NCBI RefSeq assembly: GCF_014644495.1
Contig: NZ_BMKU01000005.1
Span: 277,011-341,010, forward strand
Source of the DNA: Pseudarthrobacter polychromogenes
Lineage (GTDB): Bacteria; Actinomycetota; Actinomycetes; Actinomycetales; Micrococcaceae
Length of the DNA stretch: 64,000 nt
Direction of reading: 5' to 3'
The notes under the pieces are model-generated. The model worked only from the letters and a program-made list of their open reading frames with translations. It was not told the DNA's origin and did not search any database. A program made the position numbers and the translations under genes. Below, in pieces: positions 35,439 through 44,158 of the stretch. The first letter of the stretch is position 1, and each line of letters begins with the position of its first letter.

Positions 35439-37157
35439 ATGAGGAATCTGAACAGGATCGGCGGAGCGGCGGCCATCACCGCAGCTCTGGCGCTGACGGC
35501 CTGCGGCGGCGGTGGCGGGTCCACCGGCCCGGAAACGGCCAAGGGACAGGAGGCAGGCAGCGACCTGTCCAAGCTCATCAGCGTCAACGAGAAGCCTGCT
35601 GCGGACCTTGAACAGGGCGGCAAGGTCACTCTTCCGCTGGGCAACATCGGCCCCGACTTCAACGGGTTCTCCAACAACGGCAACAGCGCTGACAACTCCG
35701 CGCTACAAATCCCAATGAACCCGGTCGCTGTGAACAGTGGCGGCATCGGGGGCTGCTGGAAGCTCGACTTCGAGGGCAAGGCGTCCCCTAACAAGGACTT
35801 TTGCGAGACCGTGGAAAACGAAGTCGAGGATGGCAAGCAGACCATCACCATCAAGGTCAACGAGAAGGCCACCTACAACGACGGCACCCCGATCGACGTC
35901 AAGGCCTTCCAGAACACCTGGAACATCCTGAAGAGCCCGGATGCGGGCTACGACATCGTCAGCTCGGGGGCCTATGAATTCGTGGAATCCGTCGAGGCAG
36001 GCAGCAGCGACAAGGAAATTATCGTTAAGACCAGCCAGCCGGTCTACCCGCTGGAGGACCTGTTCTTTGGCCTGATCCACCCCGCCGTGAACAGCCCCGA
36101 GATCTTCAACGAGGGCTTCAACGGCGAGCTGCACCCGGAATGGATGGCCGGTCCGTTCAAGCTGGACCAGTACGACACCGCGGCCAAGACCGTCACGCTG
36201 GTGCCCAACGAGAAGTGGTGGGGCAACAAGCCGGTCCTGGAGAATGTGGTGTTCCGCCAGCTGGAGACCAGCGCCCAGATCGCTGCCTTCAAGAACGGTG
36301 AGATCGACGCCATGTCCGCCAACACCATCTCCCTGTACAAGCAGCTTGAGGGCACCAGCAACTCCGAGGTCCGCCGCGGCCAGCGCCTGTTTGCCGGCGG
36401 TATGAACCTCAACGCCCAGCGCATCACCGACGTTGCCGTCCGCGAGGCCATCTTCGCCGCGGTTGACCGTGAAGCCCTCCGCAAGGTGCGCTTCAACGGC
36501 CTGAACTGGGAAGAGCCCAGCTCCGGTTCCATGATGCTCCTGCCCTTCTCCGAGTACTACCAGGACAACTACCCCGTGAAGGAAACCGGACCGGAAGCCG
36601 CCAAGAAGGTGCTGACGGACGCCGGCTACACCGAGAACGCGAACGGCATCATGGAGAAGGACGGCAAGCCCGCGGCCTTCAAGATCAGCAACTTCGGTGA
36701 CGATCCCACCACCCTCGCCTTCACCCAGACCCTGCAGCAGCAGCTCCAGGCCGGCGGCATGGATGTTGGAATTGACCAGCGCGCCTCGGCCGACTTCGGT
36801 AAGGTCCTGGGTTCACGCGAGTTCGACATGAGCGTCTCCGGCTACACCGTGGGCGCGGACGCCACGTCCGCCGTCAAGCAGTACTACGACTCCAAGACCA
36901 ACGAGAACCAGCTGGGCGACGCCGAGCTGGACAAGAAGATCGCTGATCTGGCCTCCATCGAGGACAACGCCGAGCGTAACAAGGCGGCCATGGAAGTGGA
37001 GAAGGAGCACATGGCGAAGTACTTCTCCATGGGTGTGGTCATGAACGGCCCGCAGATCTCCTTCGTCCGCACGGGCCTGGCCAACTACGGCCCGTCCCTG
37101 TTCCAGAGCCTCTCCCAGGTTCCGGACTGGACCACCCTCGGCTGGGAAAAGAAGTAA
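35439..37157 (+). CDS. Peptide ABC transporter substrate-binding lipoprotein (SBP family 5)
   Basis: From the ATG at 35439 (AGGGAACACC upstream) the product is 572 aa. The signal peptide ends in lipobox ALTAC (Cys about 23), followed by a Gly-rich spacer. The family 5 domain shows DVKAFQNTWNILKSP and ERNKAAMEVEKEHMAKY near the end. It captures the solute outside the membrane and hands it to the DppBC-like permeases. It is last in the operon, unlike the usual order with the binding protein first. The upstream end of the fused ATPase is 52 bp away. Confidence 0.92.
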   Translation: MRNLNRIGGAAAITAALALTACGGGGGSTGPETAKGQEAGSDLSKLISVNEKPAADLEQGGKVTLPLGNIGPDFNGFSNNGNSADNSALQIPMNPVAVNSGGIGGCWKLDFEGKASPNKDFCETVENEVEDGKQTITIKVNEKATYNDGTPIDVKAFQNTWNILKSPDAGYDIVSSGAYEFVESVEAGSSDKEIIVKTSQPVYPLEDLFFGLIHPAVNSPEIFNEGFNGELHPEWMAGPFKLDQYDTAAKTVTLVPNEKWWGNKPVLENVVFRQLETSAQIAAFKNGEIDAMSANTISLYKQLEGTSNSEVRRGQRLFAGGMNLNAQRITDVAVREAIFAAVDREALRKVRFNGLNWEEPSSGSMMLLPFSEYYQDNYPVKETGPEAAKKVLTDAGYTENANGIMEKDGKPAAFKISNFGDDPTTLAFTQTLQQQLQAGGMDVGIDQRASADFGKVLGSREFDMSVSGYTVGADATSAVKQYYDSKTNENQLGDAELDKKIADLASIEDNAERNKAAMEVEKEHMAKYFSMGVVMNGPQISFVRTGLANYGPSLFQSLSQVPDWTTLGWEKK

Positions 37158-37169
37158 CCCCACCCAGTA

Positions 37170-37281
37170 ACGCTCTCTCACTTACTGCAGGTTTTCCTGC
37201 GACGCTCTCTCACTTTCCCGGTGATCCTTACCGGAAAGTGAGAGAGCGTTCGTGTTTTTGGGGCAGCAACTGAGAGAGCGT
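37170..37281. repeat. Intergenic repeat: two 32-bp units followed by two inverted 32-bp units
   Basis: ACGCTCTCTCA begins at 37170 and again at 37202. The complement TGAGAGAGCGT ends at 37249 and 37281. Each pair is spaced exactly 32 bp. The inner units form a long hairpin (ACGCTCTCTCACTTTC at 37202 against its complement ending at 37249). The unit head ACSCTCTYKCASTTRMTGC recurs at 48257-48340. Located between the binding-protein stop and the oxidoreductase start; the hairpin could also terminate transcription. Confidence 0.75.
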
Positions 37282-37299
37282 CCGGAGTACGGTAGCCCT

Positions 37300-38376
37300 A
37301 TGACCGGGACTGAAGCATCAGCACGCACTATTCGCACCGCCGTCGTGGGTTTCGGGTTGTCCGGGAGCGTGTTCCACGCGCCCCTGATAGCAGCGGACCC
37401 GCGGTACTCACTCAGCATGATTGCCACGTCCAACGCCGGGAGGGAAGCCGCCGCGGCCGCGCAGTACCAGGATGTGAAGACCGTGCCGGACGGCGAGGCA
37501 GTCCTGGAACACGCCAACGATGTGGACCTGGTGGTGCTGGGGACTCCGCCCGCCACCCATTACCCGCTTGCCAAGGCCGCCCTGGAAGCAGGCCTGGATG
37601 TGGTGGTGGACAAGCCTTTCGCCGTGACCAGCGTGCAGGGGCAGGAACTCATCACGCTGGCCCGGCAACTGGGCCGGGTCCTGACGGTGTTCCAGAACCG
37701 GCGCTGGGACGGCGACTTCCTGACCCTGCGCAAGCTCCTGGCAGCTGATGCCCTGGGTAACGTGACACGGTTTGAATCGCGCTTTAAGCGGTGGTCGCCC
37801 GCTATCGCCAAGGCCTGGAAGGCCCGCTCCACTGCGGCCGACGGCGGCGGAACGCTGTTCGACCTTGGCAGCCACCTGATCGACCAGGCCCTTCAGCTTT
37901 TCGGGCCGGCCGCCGTGGTCCACGCGGAGCTGAAGGCACGCCGCTCCGATGAGCGGGCGGACGACGACGTTTTCCTGGTCCTGCGCCATGAGTCCGGCGT
38001 GATCAGCCACCTCACCATGAACATGCTCTGCGCGCAGCAGGCTCCGCGGTTCCGCGTGCTGGGTTCCGTGGGCGGTTTCACCAAGAACGGGGTGGACCCG
38101 CAGGAGCCGTACATCGCCGCCGGCGGCAGCCCCGTGGACGCGGAATACGGCCAGGAGGCGCCCGAGTGGGCAGGCCTCCTGGGCCGCGATGGACACCTGG
38201 ACGCCCTGCCCACCGAGCGCGGCGCGTACCCGGAGTTCTACCGGCTCCTGGCAGAGAAGATCCTCGACGGCGGCGCAGCGTCAGACCTGCCCCTCCCCGT
38301 AGACCCAACAGACGCCGTCGAGTCCCTGAAAATCATTGAACAAGCACGGGAACTGGCTTCGGCGCAGAGGCATTAA
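37300..38376 (+). CDS. Gfo/Idh/MocA family NAD(P)-dependent oxidoreductase
   Basis: The 358-aa protein starts at the ATG at 37300. The Rossmann motif is VVGFGLSGSVFHAPLI (GxGxxG-type), and the cofactor-binding EKP-like block reads VVDKPFAVTS. The C-terminal alpha/beta domain contains RWSPAIAKAWKAR and GGGTLFDLGSHLIDQA, close to the YdgJ/IolX-like sugar oxidoreductases. It probably oxidises an inositol- or sugar-like substrate; the exact one cannot be told. The start is 19 bp past the 32-bp repeat element, so the repeat lies on its promoter. A long hairpin follows it. Confidence 0.9.
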   Translation: MTGTEASARTIRTAVVGFGLSGSVFHAPLIAADPRYSLSMIATSNAGREAAAAAQYQDVKTVPDGEAVLEHANDVDLVVLGTPPATHYPLAKAALEAGLDVVVDKPFAVTSVQGQELITLARQLGRVLTVFQNRRWDGDFLTLRKLLAADALGNVTRFESRFKRWSPAIAKAWKARSTAADGGGTLFDLGSHLIDQALQLFGPAAVVHAELKARRSDERADDDVFLVLRHESGVISHLTMNMLCAQQAPRFRVLGSVGGFTKNGVDPQEPYIAAGGSPVDAEYGQEAPEWAGLLGRDGHLDALPTERGAYPEFYRLLAEKILDGGAASDLPLPVDPTDAVESLKIIEQARELASAQRH

Positions 38377-38380
38377 AGGA

Positions 38381-38454
38381 CGGAACGGCAGTCATCCAGA
38401 AAGCGTGCGTCAGAGCGACGAAGGAGCAGCACGCGTTGGATGACTGCCGTTCCG
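38381..38454. terminator. Long bidirectional terminator hairpin between oxidoreductase and ald
   Basis: Perfect 18-bp arms (38381-38398 and 38437-38454, reading CGGAACGGCAGTCATCCA and its complement) enclose inner arms GCGTGC (38403-38408) and GCACGC (38429-38434). It fills the gap between convergent stops at 38376 and 38468. Confidence 0.8.
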
Positions 38455-38467
38455 GCAGCTCAGAGAC

Positions 38468-39586
38468 CTACGCCGAAACCAGTTCGTGCCAGTCCGCTAC
38501 GAGGGGCAGGTTGTGGGCCTCGGACACGGAGTGGTGCGCCACGTGGCCGGCGGCGATGTTGAGGCCGGCTGCGAGGGCGGGGTCGCGGTCGAATGCTGCC
38601 CTGACGCCCAGGTTGGCGAGGGCCACCGCGTGCCGCAGGGTGACGTTGGTCAGCGCGTAGGTGGAGGTGTTGGGTACGGCGCCGGGCATGTTGGCCACGC
38701 AGTAGAAGATGGTGTTGTGCACCTTGTACGTGGGTTCCTGGTGCGTGGTGGGGTGGGTGTCCTCGAAGCAGCCGCCCTGGTCCACGGCGATGTCCACCAG
38801 GACTGAGCCGGGCTTCATGCGGGCCACGAGGTCGTTGGTGACCAGCTTGGGGGCCTTGGCGCCGGGGATGAGGACGGATCCGATCACCAGGTCCGCGTCC
38901 ACCACGGATTTTTCGATCTCGTACTTGTTGGAGGCCACGGTCTTGAGCCGGCCCTGGTACTGGGCGTCCAGTTCGCGCAGGCGGTTGATGTTGATGTCCA
39001 GGATGGTGACGTCGGCGCCCAGGCCCAGGGCCATGGCGGCGGCGTTGGTGCCGGCCACGCCGGCGCCGAGGACAACGACCTTGGCGGGCCGGACGCCGGG
39101 AACGCCGCCGAGCAGCACGCCCTTCCCGCCTGCGGGGGCCATGAGCGAGGATGCGCCCACCTGCACGGAAAGCCGGCCCGCAACCTCTGACATGGGGGCG
39201 AGCAGCGGAAGGGTGCGGCCCTCCTGGACGGTTTCGTAGGCGATGGCGGTGACGCCGGAGTTGATGAGCTCGCGGGTGAGTTCGGGCTCGGCGGCCAGGT
39301 GGAGGTAGGTGAAGAGGATCAGGCCCTTGCGGAAGCGGTGGTACTCGGCTTTGACCGGTTCCTTGACCTTCATGACCATGTCCGCGCGTGCCCAGACGTC
39401 GTCCGCCTCGTTGACGATCTCGGCACCGGCGATGGAGTATTCCTCATCGGTGATGCCGGAGCCCAGCCCCGCGCCGCGCTCCACCAGCACGGTGTGGCCG
39501 TTGCTGCGGAATTCGTGGACGCCGGCGGCGGTGATGGCCACCCGGAACTCGTTGTTTTTGATTTCTTTGGGGACGCCGATGATCAT
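38468..39586 (-). CDS. ald: Alanine dehydrogenase
   Basis: Ald reversibly converts L-alanine to pyruvate and ammonia with NAD+. The start at 39586 gives MIIGVPKEIKNNEFRVA, the exact family opening, and 372 aa, the usual length; GGAG lies seven bases before it. An upstream in-frame extension of 30 residues is ignored. Catalytic Lys is in VMKVKEPVKAEY and His in TYLHLAAEPELT. The NAD fold is KVVVLGAGVAGTNAAAMA. It diverges from a PucR-type regulator that resembles the Bacillus AdeR activator of ald, so control by alanine supply is likely. Confidence 0.96.
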   Translation of the reverse strand: MIIGVPKEIKNNEFRVAITAAGVHEFRSNGHTVLVERGAGLGSGITDEEYSIAGAEIVNEADDVWARADMVMKVKEPVKAEYHRFRKGLILFTYLHLAAEPELTRELINSGVTAIAYETVQEGRTLPLLAPMSEVAGRLSVQVGASSLMAPAGGKGVLLGGVPGVRPAKVVVLGAGVAGTNAAAMALGLGADVTILDININRLRELDAQYQGRLKTVASNKYEIEKSVVDADLVIGSVLIPGAKAPKLVTNDLVARMKPGSVLVDIAVDQGGCFEDTHPTTHQEPTYKVHNTIFYCVANMPGAVPNTSTYALTNVTLRHAVALANLGVRAAFDRDPALAAGLNIAAGHVAHHSVSEAHNLPLVADWHELVSA

Positions 39587-39819
39587 CGTGGGCTCCATAT
39601 CTTCGGCCTGGTCAGCCGGAAAGTGCGGAAGGATTTCGTGTATCAACGATAAATCCGGTTGTGAGCCAGCTGACATGAAAGCAAGGTGGGGGCGGAGGCA
39701 GATCCCCGTCGTTGCGCGGATCCCGCCGTCCTCAGCTGGACGTTTGTCGAGCCGGAGGGCGGCAGGTGTCGCCTCATGTCCGTTCGTCCACGGGACCTTC
39801 CGGGCAGTAGTGTTGGCGC

Positions 39820-41040
39820 ATGCAGCTGCAGGGTGTGGAACAACTGGTTGAGCAGGTGGCGCAGAAGCTGGGCCGTGGCCTGTCGCTCGAGGACCTGGAC
39901 GGTGTGCTGCTTGCCTACAGCTCCAACCAGTCCCACGCAGACCGCGTCCGGGTGAACTTCCTGCTGAGCAAGAAAGTCCCGGCGGACGTCAGCGCGTGGC
40001 AGCTCTCGCACGGCATTGCCACGGCGGTGCGGCCGGTGGTGGTTCCCGCCAACCAGGACCTTGGCATGCTGGGCCGGGTCTGCGTTCCCCTGATGGTGCG
40101 CGGCTTCCGGGTGGGATACCTGTGGGTGCAGCAGGACTCGGCGGATGAAAGCCCGACGGCGATCCTCACCCAGCTGCCGGCCGTCAACCACGAGCTCGAG
40201 ATGCTCTCAGGGCTCCTGCTGGACTCGAACACTGCGGAATCGGAGTTTCGGCGCGGACGGGAGCGGGAGTTCCTGGCCGCCTGCGCCGGCGAACCCAATG
40301 CGGTGGCCGCTGTCGCGGGCTGGAAGGAGGTCCAGGGCCGTGGCCCCTGGCAGGTGGTTACGGTGCTCGACGCCGACGGCTGGTCCGGCGGGCCGGACCC
40401 CATCGCGTCCACCCTGATCCACCGGGCCGCCGCCCTGCAGGCGACCATTGGTGTGGACTCTGCCCTGTTCAGCGCCGGCACGGAGACGCATTCGGTGGTC
40501 CTTTTCCGTGAGTTGTCCGGCAGGGCCAACCACGCCCAGGTCCTGGTGCACTACCAGCTGGAACTCGCCAAGCGCTCCGGACGTCCGGTCCACCGCATCA
40601 TCCTGGGCCTCAGCGAGGGCTTTGGCCGGCCGCGGGAGCTCGCCTCGGCGTACCGCCAATCGAAGGTGGCGGCCCAGGCCGCAGCCGTGGACCCGCAGCT
40701 CGGCGAACTCGTCGACTGCCGGGCCGCCGGCGTCTACCAGCTCCTCGCATCCGCAGGGGGCGGCGCCAGTGCCTGGGCTGACTCGGGTTCGGTCTACGTC
40801 CGCATGCTTGAGGACCACGACCGCAACGGGGAGCTTTTGCCGGTACTGGAACTCCTCTACGACAATGACGGCTCCGTCCAGGACGTGGCCACCAAACTCC
40901 ACCTTCACCGCAGCAGCATCTACAACAGGCTGGGCCGGATCCGGCAGCTGCTCGGCGTGGATCCGCTCAAGGGGATGCCCCGCCTGGAGCTGCACGCCGC
41001 GCTGAAGATGCGCCGCTGGGCAGGCAGGCCCAGGATCTAG
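39820..41040 (+). CDS. PucR/CdaR family transcriptional regulator, probable activator of ald
   Basis: The 406-aa protein has an N-terminal sensory region (about 1-170), a GGDEF-like middle segment, and the C-terminal PucR HTH_30 (about residues 335-400: YDNDGSVQDVATKLHLHRSS, then IYNRLGRIRQLLG). The family includes PucR, CdaR and AdeR; AdeR activates alanine dehydrogenase in Bacillus subtilis. Divergence from ald across a 233-bp gap supports the same role. No clear palindrome was seen in that gap. Its stop overlaps the convergent excisionase-like gene by four bases. Confidence 0.88.
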   Translation: MQLQGVEQLVEQVAQKLGRGLSLEDLDGVLLAYSSNQSHADRVRVNFLLSKKVPADVSAWQLSHGIATAVRPVVVPANQDLGMLGRVCVPLMVRGFRVGYLWVQQDSADESPTAILTQLPAVNHELEMLSGLLLDSNTAESEFRRGREREFLAACAGEPNAVAAVAGWKEVQGRGPWQVVTVLDADGWSGGPDPIASTLIHRAAALQATIGVDSALFSAGTETHSVVLFRELSGRANHAQVLVHYQLELAKRSGRPVHRIILGLSEGFGRPRELASAYRQSKVAAQAAAVDPQLGELVDCRAAGVYQLLASAGGGASAWADSGSVYVRMLEDHDRNGELLPVLELLYDNDGSVQDVATKLHLHRSSIYNRLGRIRQLLGVDPLKGMPRLELHAALKMRRWAGRPRI

Positions 41041-41444
41041 CCGCCCGCCCCGGGGTCCTTGCCCACGTCGCGCAGCTCGGATTTTTTCTGCCCCTCCAGC
41101 CACGCCATGATGGCGGCCCGCGGAATCCGCCGGTGGGTGCCGCGGTACTCCACGGGGATCTCGCCGCGGTCCGTCATGTTCCGCAGGTAGGTGTGCGAGA
41201 TGCCGGCCAGCTCCGCTGCCTTGGATGTGGTGAGCATGTCCTCCACGCTGCTGACCGTCACCGCGTCGCCGCGGCTGAAGCGGTGCAGGAGATCGACGAC
41301 GGCGTCCCTCGCCTGGGGCGGCAGCCGGTGGACCGTGCCGTCCACGAAGACGGTGATGTCGTCGCTGCCGGCCAGTGCACGGCCCAGCTTCTCGGCATCC
41401 TCCGACGGGAGCGCGCCAGTGATCCGGGGAGCTATCAGTGCCAT
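41037..41444 (-). CDS. Excisionase-type (HTH_17, MerR-like) DNA-binding protein
   Basis: The 135-aa protein has an N-terminal helical part (about 1-65) and a C-terminal excisionase-family domain: SVEDMLTTSKAAELAGISHT, YLRNMTDRGEIPVEY, then TGxHRR-like RGTHRRIPRAAIMAWLEGQ. Similar two-part proteins often act as antitoxins paired with PIN-domain toxins. Here no toxin gene is beside it: downstream lies the convergent PucR gene (4-bp overlap), upstream the divergent hydrolase gene. So it is an orphan, either a free regulator or a stray antitoxin. No phage or integrase genes are near. Confidence 0.8.
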   Translation of the reverse strand: MALIAPRITGALPSEDAEKLGRALAGSDDITVFVDGTVHRLPPQARDAVVDLLHRFSRGDAVTVSSVEDMLTTSKAAELAGISHTYLRNMTDRGEIPVEYRGTHRRIPRAAIMAWLEGQKKSELRDVGKDPGAGG

Positions 41445-41494
41445 GCACCCAGCCTACCGGCGGCCACCCCGCCCCGGGCGGGTATGCTCGGCTG

Positions 41495-42277
41495 ATGGAA
41501 CTTAGTGGCGGCCGGGACGTCGAGGCGGGCGGACTCCGGGGCAAGTTGTACGCCTCGGTAAAGCCCGCAGGAGCCCAGCCCAGGCCCGCCTACGTCCTGC
41601 TGCACGGCATCGGAGTGTCCCACCGGTACCTCGCCCGGCTGCATCTGAAACTGGCCAGGGAAGCGGACGTCTACACCTTCGACCTCCCGGGCTTCGGAAA
41701 GGCTTCGAGGCCCCCGCGCCAGCTGCAGATCGGGGACTTTGCGGCGTTCGTGGGCGCTGTACTGGCGGAGTCAGGAGTTTCCAGCTATGTGGTGGTGGGC
41801 CACTCCATGGGGACGCAGTCAGCGGTGGAGCTCGCACTCCTGGAACCCGGCCGGGTGGCGGGCGCCGTGCTGATGGGACCCGTGGTGGACTCCCCCCGGA
41901 AGACAGTCACCAGGCAGGCGCTGGCACTCACGCGTGATGCCCTGTTCAGGGAGAGCCTGACCTCGAACGCCCTCGTGTTCAGCGACTACTTCAGGGCCGG
42001 CCCGCGCTGGTACCTGACCGAGCTTCCCGTGATGATGGACTACCCCATGGAGGAAAAGGTGGCCGCCGTCAGCCAGTCCGTCCTGGTCCTTCGGGGCGCC
42101 AGGGACCCCATCGCGCGCCGCCCCTGGTGCGAACACCTTGCCGCAGTCGCCCGTCAGGGCACCATGGCCGAAGTCCCGGGGCAGGGCCACGTCCTGCAGC
42201 ACACCGCCCCGGGCGCATCGGCCGAAGCCATCAGCGGCTGGGTCCGCGCCCTGGACGGCTTCGGCGTCACCGCCTAG
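41495..42277 (+). CDS. Alpha/beta hydrolase
   Basis: The product is 260 aa. The oxyanion strand is YVLLHGIGVSHRYLA, the nucleophile elbow is VGHSMGTQSA (Ser about 109), the Asp follows SVLVLRGARDPIA, and the His is in GQGHVLQHTAPG. No signal peptide. The fold covers esterases, haloperoxidase-like enzymes and C-C hydrolases; nothing here selects one. The ATG at 41495 is chosen because conserved sequence begins soon after. It is monocistronic, divergent from the excisionase-like gene and convergent on ptsI. Confidence 0.85.
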   Translation: MELSGGRDVEAGGLRGKLYASVKPAGAQPRPAYVLLHGIGVSHRYLARLHLKLAREADVYTFDLPGFGKASRPPRQLQIGDFAAFVGAVLAESGVSSYVVVGHSMGTQSAVELALLEPGRVAGAVLMGPVVDSPRKTVTRQALALTRDALFRESLTSNALVFSDYFRAGPRWYLTELPVMMDYPMEEKVAAVSQSVLVLRGARDPIARRPWCEHLAAVARQGTMAEVPGQGHVLQHTAPGASAEAISGWVRALDGFGVTA

Positions 42278-42310
42278 GCCGGGCGACTCCAGCCCAGGCG
42301 GGCGTCGCCC

Positions 42311-43996
42311 CTAGAGTCCGAGTTCGTCCAGGACGGGCAGCTTCTCCCGAACCCACGCCCGCGCTTCCGTGGCGCTGGGAGCGGACAATGCCAGCTTGGC
42401 CAGCTGCTGCGCTTCCTCGAGCGTGACGGTCTTCAGGACGGCGGCCACGGCAGCGAGGGAGCGGGCTGTCATGGACAGGGTGCTGACGCCCAGGCCGGTA
42501 AGGACGACGGCGAGGGCGGGGTCGGCGGCTGCCTCCCCACAGACGCCCACGGGTTTGGTGTTGCCTTCCGCCCGGGAGCCTTCCACTGTCAGGCCCACGA
42601 GGCGCAGGACGGCAGGCTGCCACGGGGTGTTGAGGTTGGCGAGCGGGCCGAGCTGGCGGTCCGCGGCCATGGCGTACTGGGTGAGGTCGTTGGTGCCGAG
42701 GCTGGCGAAGGCCACCTCCCGAAGGATGGCTTCCGCGGTCAGGGCGGCGGAGGGAACCTCAACCATGACGCCGGGGGTCTTGATGCCCGCATCGGCGCAC
42801 ATCGAGGCAAAGCGTGCGGCTTCTTCTGCGGTGGAGATCATGGGCGCCATGACCCAGACGTCCGCCTCCGACTGCTTCTCGGCCAGGGCGATTGCCTCGA
42901 GCTGGCGGTCCAGGACCCCGGGGGTGGTGAAGTCGGTGCGGTAGCCGCGGACGCCCAGGGCCGGATTGGGCTCGGTGGAGTCGGTCAGGAACGGAAGCGG
43001 CTTGTCCGCGCCGGCATCGAGCGTTCGCAGGACCACTTTCTTGCCCGGGAAGGCATCAAAAACACTCTTGTAGGCTGCGGCCTGTTCTTCGACGCTGGGC
43101 TCGGTGTCCCGCTCGAGGAAGCAGAATTCGGTGCGGAACAGGCCGACGCCCTGGGCGCCCAGCTTGGCGGCCGCCTCGGCATCCTTGCCGCCGCCCACGT
43201 TGGCAAGCAAAGGCACCAGGTGGCCGTCCGCCGTCGCTCCCGTTCCGCTGAAGTCGGCCAGCAGGGACGCGGTGGCAGCCCACGCTTCCGCAGCTGCGCG
43301 CAGGGATTCGTCGGGTTCGGAGGTGATGCTGCCGGCGGCGCCGTCCACATAGACTTCGGTGCCGTCGGGGAGCTCGTCCACGCCGACTGCGGCCACAACG
43401 GCGGGAAGGCCCAGGGACCGGGCGATGATGGCGGTGTGGGACTGCGGACCTCCGCCGGCCGTGACCAGTGCCAGGACCTTGTTGGGGTCCAGGGTGGCGG
43501 TGTCAGCGGGGGCCAGGTCCTCGGCCACCAGGACGAACGGGGTGCTGGAGGCGGGGATGCCGGGGGCGGGCACGCCCCGCAGTTCGGCAACGATCCGGGC
43601 GCGGACGTCCAGGACGTCGGTGGCGCGTTCGGCCATGTAGCCGCCCAGGTTGTGGAGCATCTCTGACACTGAGGAGCCGGACTCCCAGATAGCGCGCTCT
43701 GCGGACATTCCGCGTGCCACAAGCTTGGCCGCACCCTTGATGAGCATGGTGTCCTTGGCCATCAGTGCGGTGGCTTCCAGGACAGCCTTGCCGTCTCCGG
43801 TGGCGTGGGCGGCGCGGGCCTTCAGTTCATCGTGCACCGCCTGGGAGGCTGCCTTCAGCGCTGCAGTTGCTTCCTCGGCGGTGGTCCCTGGCGCCAGCTG
43901 CTCGCCGGCGGGAGGTTCGCTGATGGGTTTGGGCATCTGCCGGACGGTGCCGATGACGCGGCCTGGGCTGACGCCTACTCCTGGGAAGTTCTGCAC
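42311..43996 (-). CDS. ptsI: Phosphoenolpyruvate-protein phosphotransferase, PTS enzyme I
   Basis: Enzyme I takes the phosphoryl group from PEP and passes it to HPr at the head of the PTS. The 561-aa length fits. The phospho-His is in GGGPQSHTAIIARS (His187). The PEP-binding barrel shows LFRTEFCFLERD, the SLGTNDLTQYAMAADR signature, and the catalytic Cys in GVCGEAAADP. It begins with GTG, with GAGGACC upstream. It is divergent from a TetR gene and the mannitol PTS genes follow; ptsH for HPr is not in the window. Confidence 0.96.
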   Translation of the reverse strand: MQNFPGVGVSPGRVIGTVRQMPKPISEPPAGEQLAPGTTAEEATAALKAASQAVHDELKARAAHATGDGKAVLEATALMAKDTMLIKGAAKLVARGMSAERAIWESGSSVSEMLHNLGGYMAERATDVLDVRARIVAELRGVPAPGIPASSTPFVLVAEDLAPADTATLDPNKVLALVTAGGGPQSHTAIIARSLGLPAVVAAVGVDELPDGTEVYVDGAAGSITSEPDESLRAAAEAWAATASLLADFSGTGATADGHLVPLLANVGGGKDAEAAAKLGAQGVGLFRTEFCFLERDTEPSVEEQAAAYKSVFDAFPGKKVVLRTLDAGADKPLPFLTDSTEPNPALGVRGYRTDFTTPGVLDRQLEAIALAEKQSEADVWVMAPMISTAEEAARFASMCADAGIKTPGVMVEVPSAALTAEAILREVAFASLGTNDLTQYAMAADRQLGPLANLNTPWQPAVLRLVGLTVEGSRAEGNTKPVGVCGEAAADPALAVVLTGLGVSTLSMTARSLAAVAAVLKTVTLEEAQQLAKLALSAPSATEARAWVREKLPVLDELGL

Positions 43997-44125
43997 TGAA
44001 GGTCCTCATTCTCTGCCGGTTGCCAGGCCCGCCCGATATGTCCGGCGCCATGCCGGTCCGCCGGAAGACTGCTGCGTCCGGAGGCGTGAAACGTGCCTGA
44101 AAAAAATTGTATGTGATTCAGTTCA

Positions 44126-44140
44126 TATAGCAATGCTATA
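44126..44140. promoter_or_regulatory. Perfect palindrome in the ptsI/tetR gap, candidate TetR operator
   Basis: TATAGC-aat-GCTATA is a perfect 15-bp dyad, 18 bp before the TetR ATG in a 162-bp divergent gap. It may regulate both tetR and ptsI. The neighbouring AT-rich stretch (44104-44125) could hold the promoters. Confidence 0.6.
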
Positions 44141-44158
44141 GGTGCTAGGGTAGCGGTT

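Noticed and set aside
35439-37157. Nickel- or opine-specific importer
   Set aside because: Family 5 binding proteins have varied ligands, but no nickel-enzyme or opine-catabolism genes are adjacent. Left as peptide type.
41037-41444. Complete toxin-antitoxin system
   Set aside because: No toxin-like reading frame exists on either side; the neighbours are a certain PucR regulator and an alpha/beta hydrolase.
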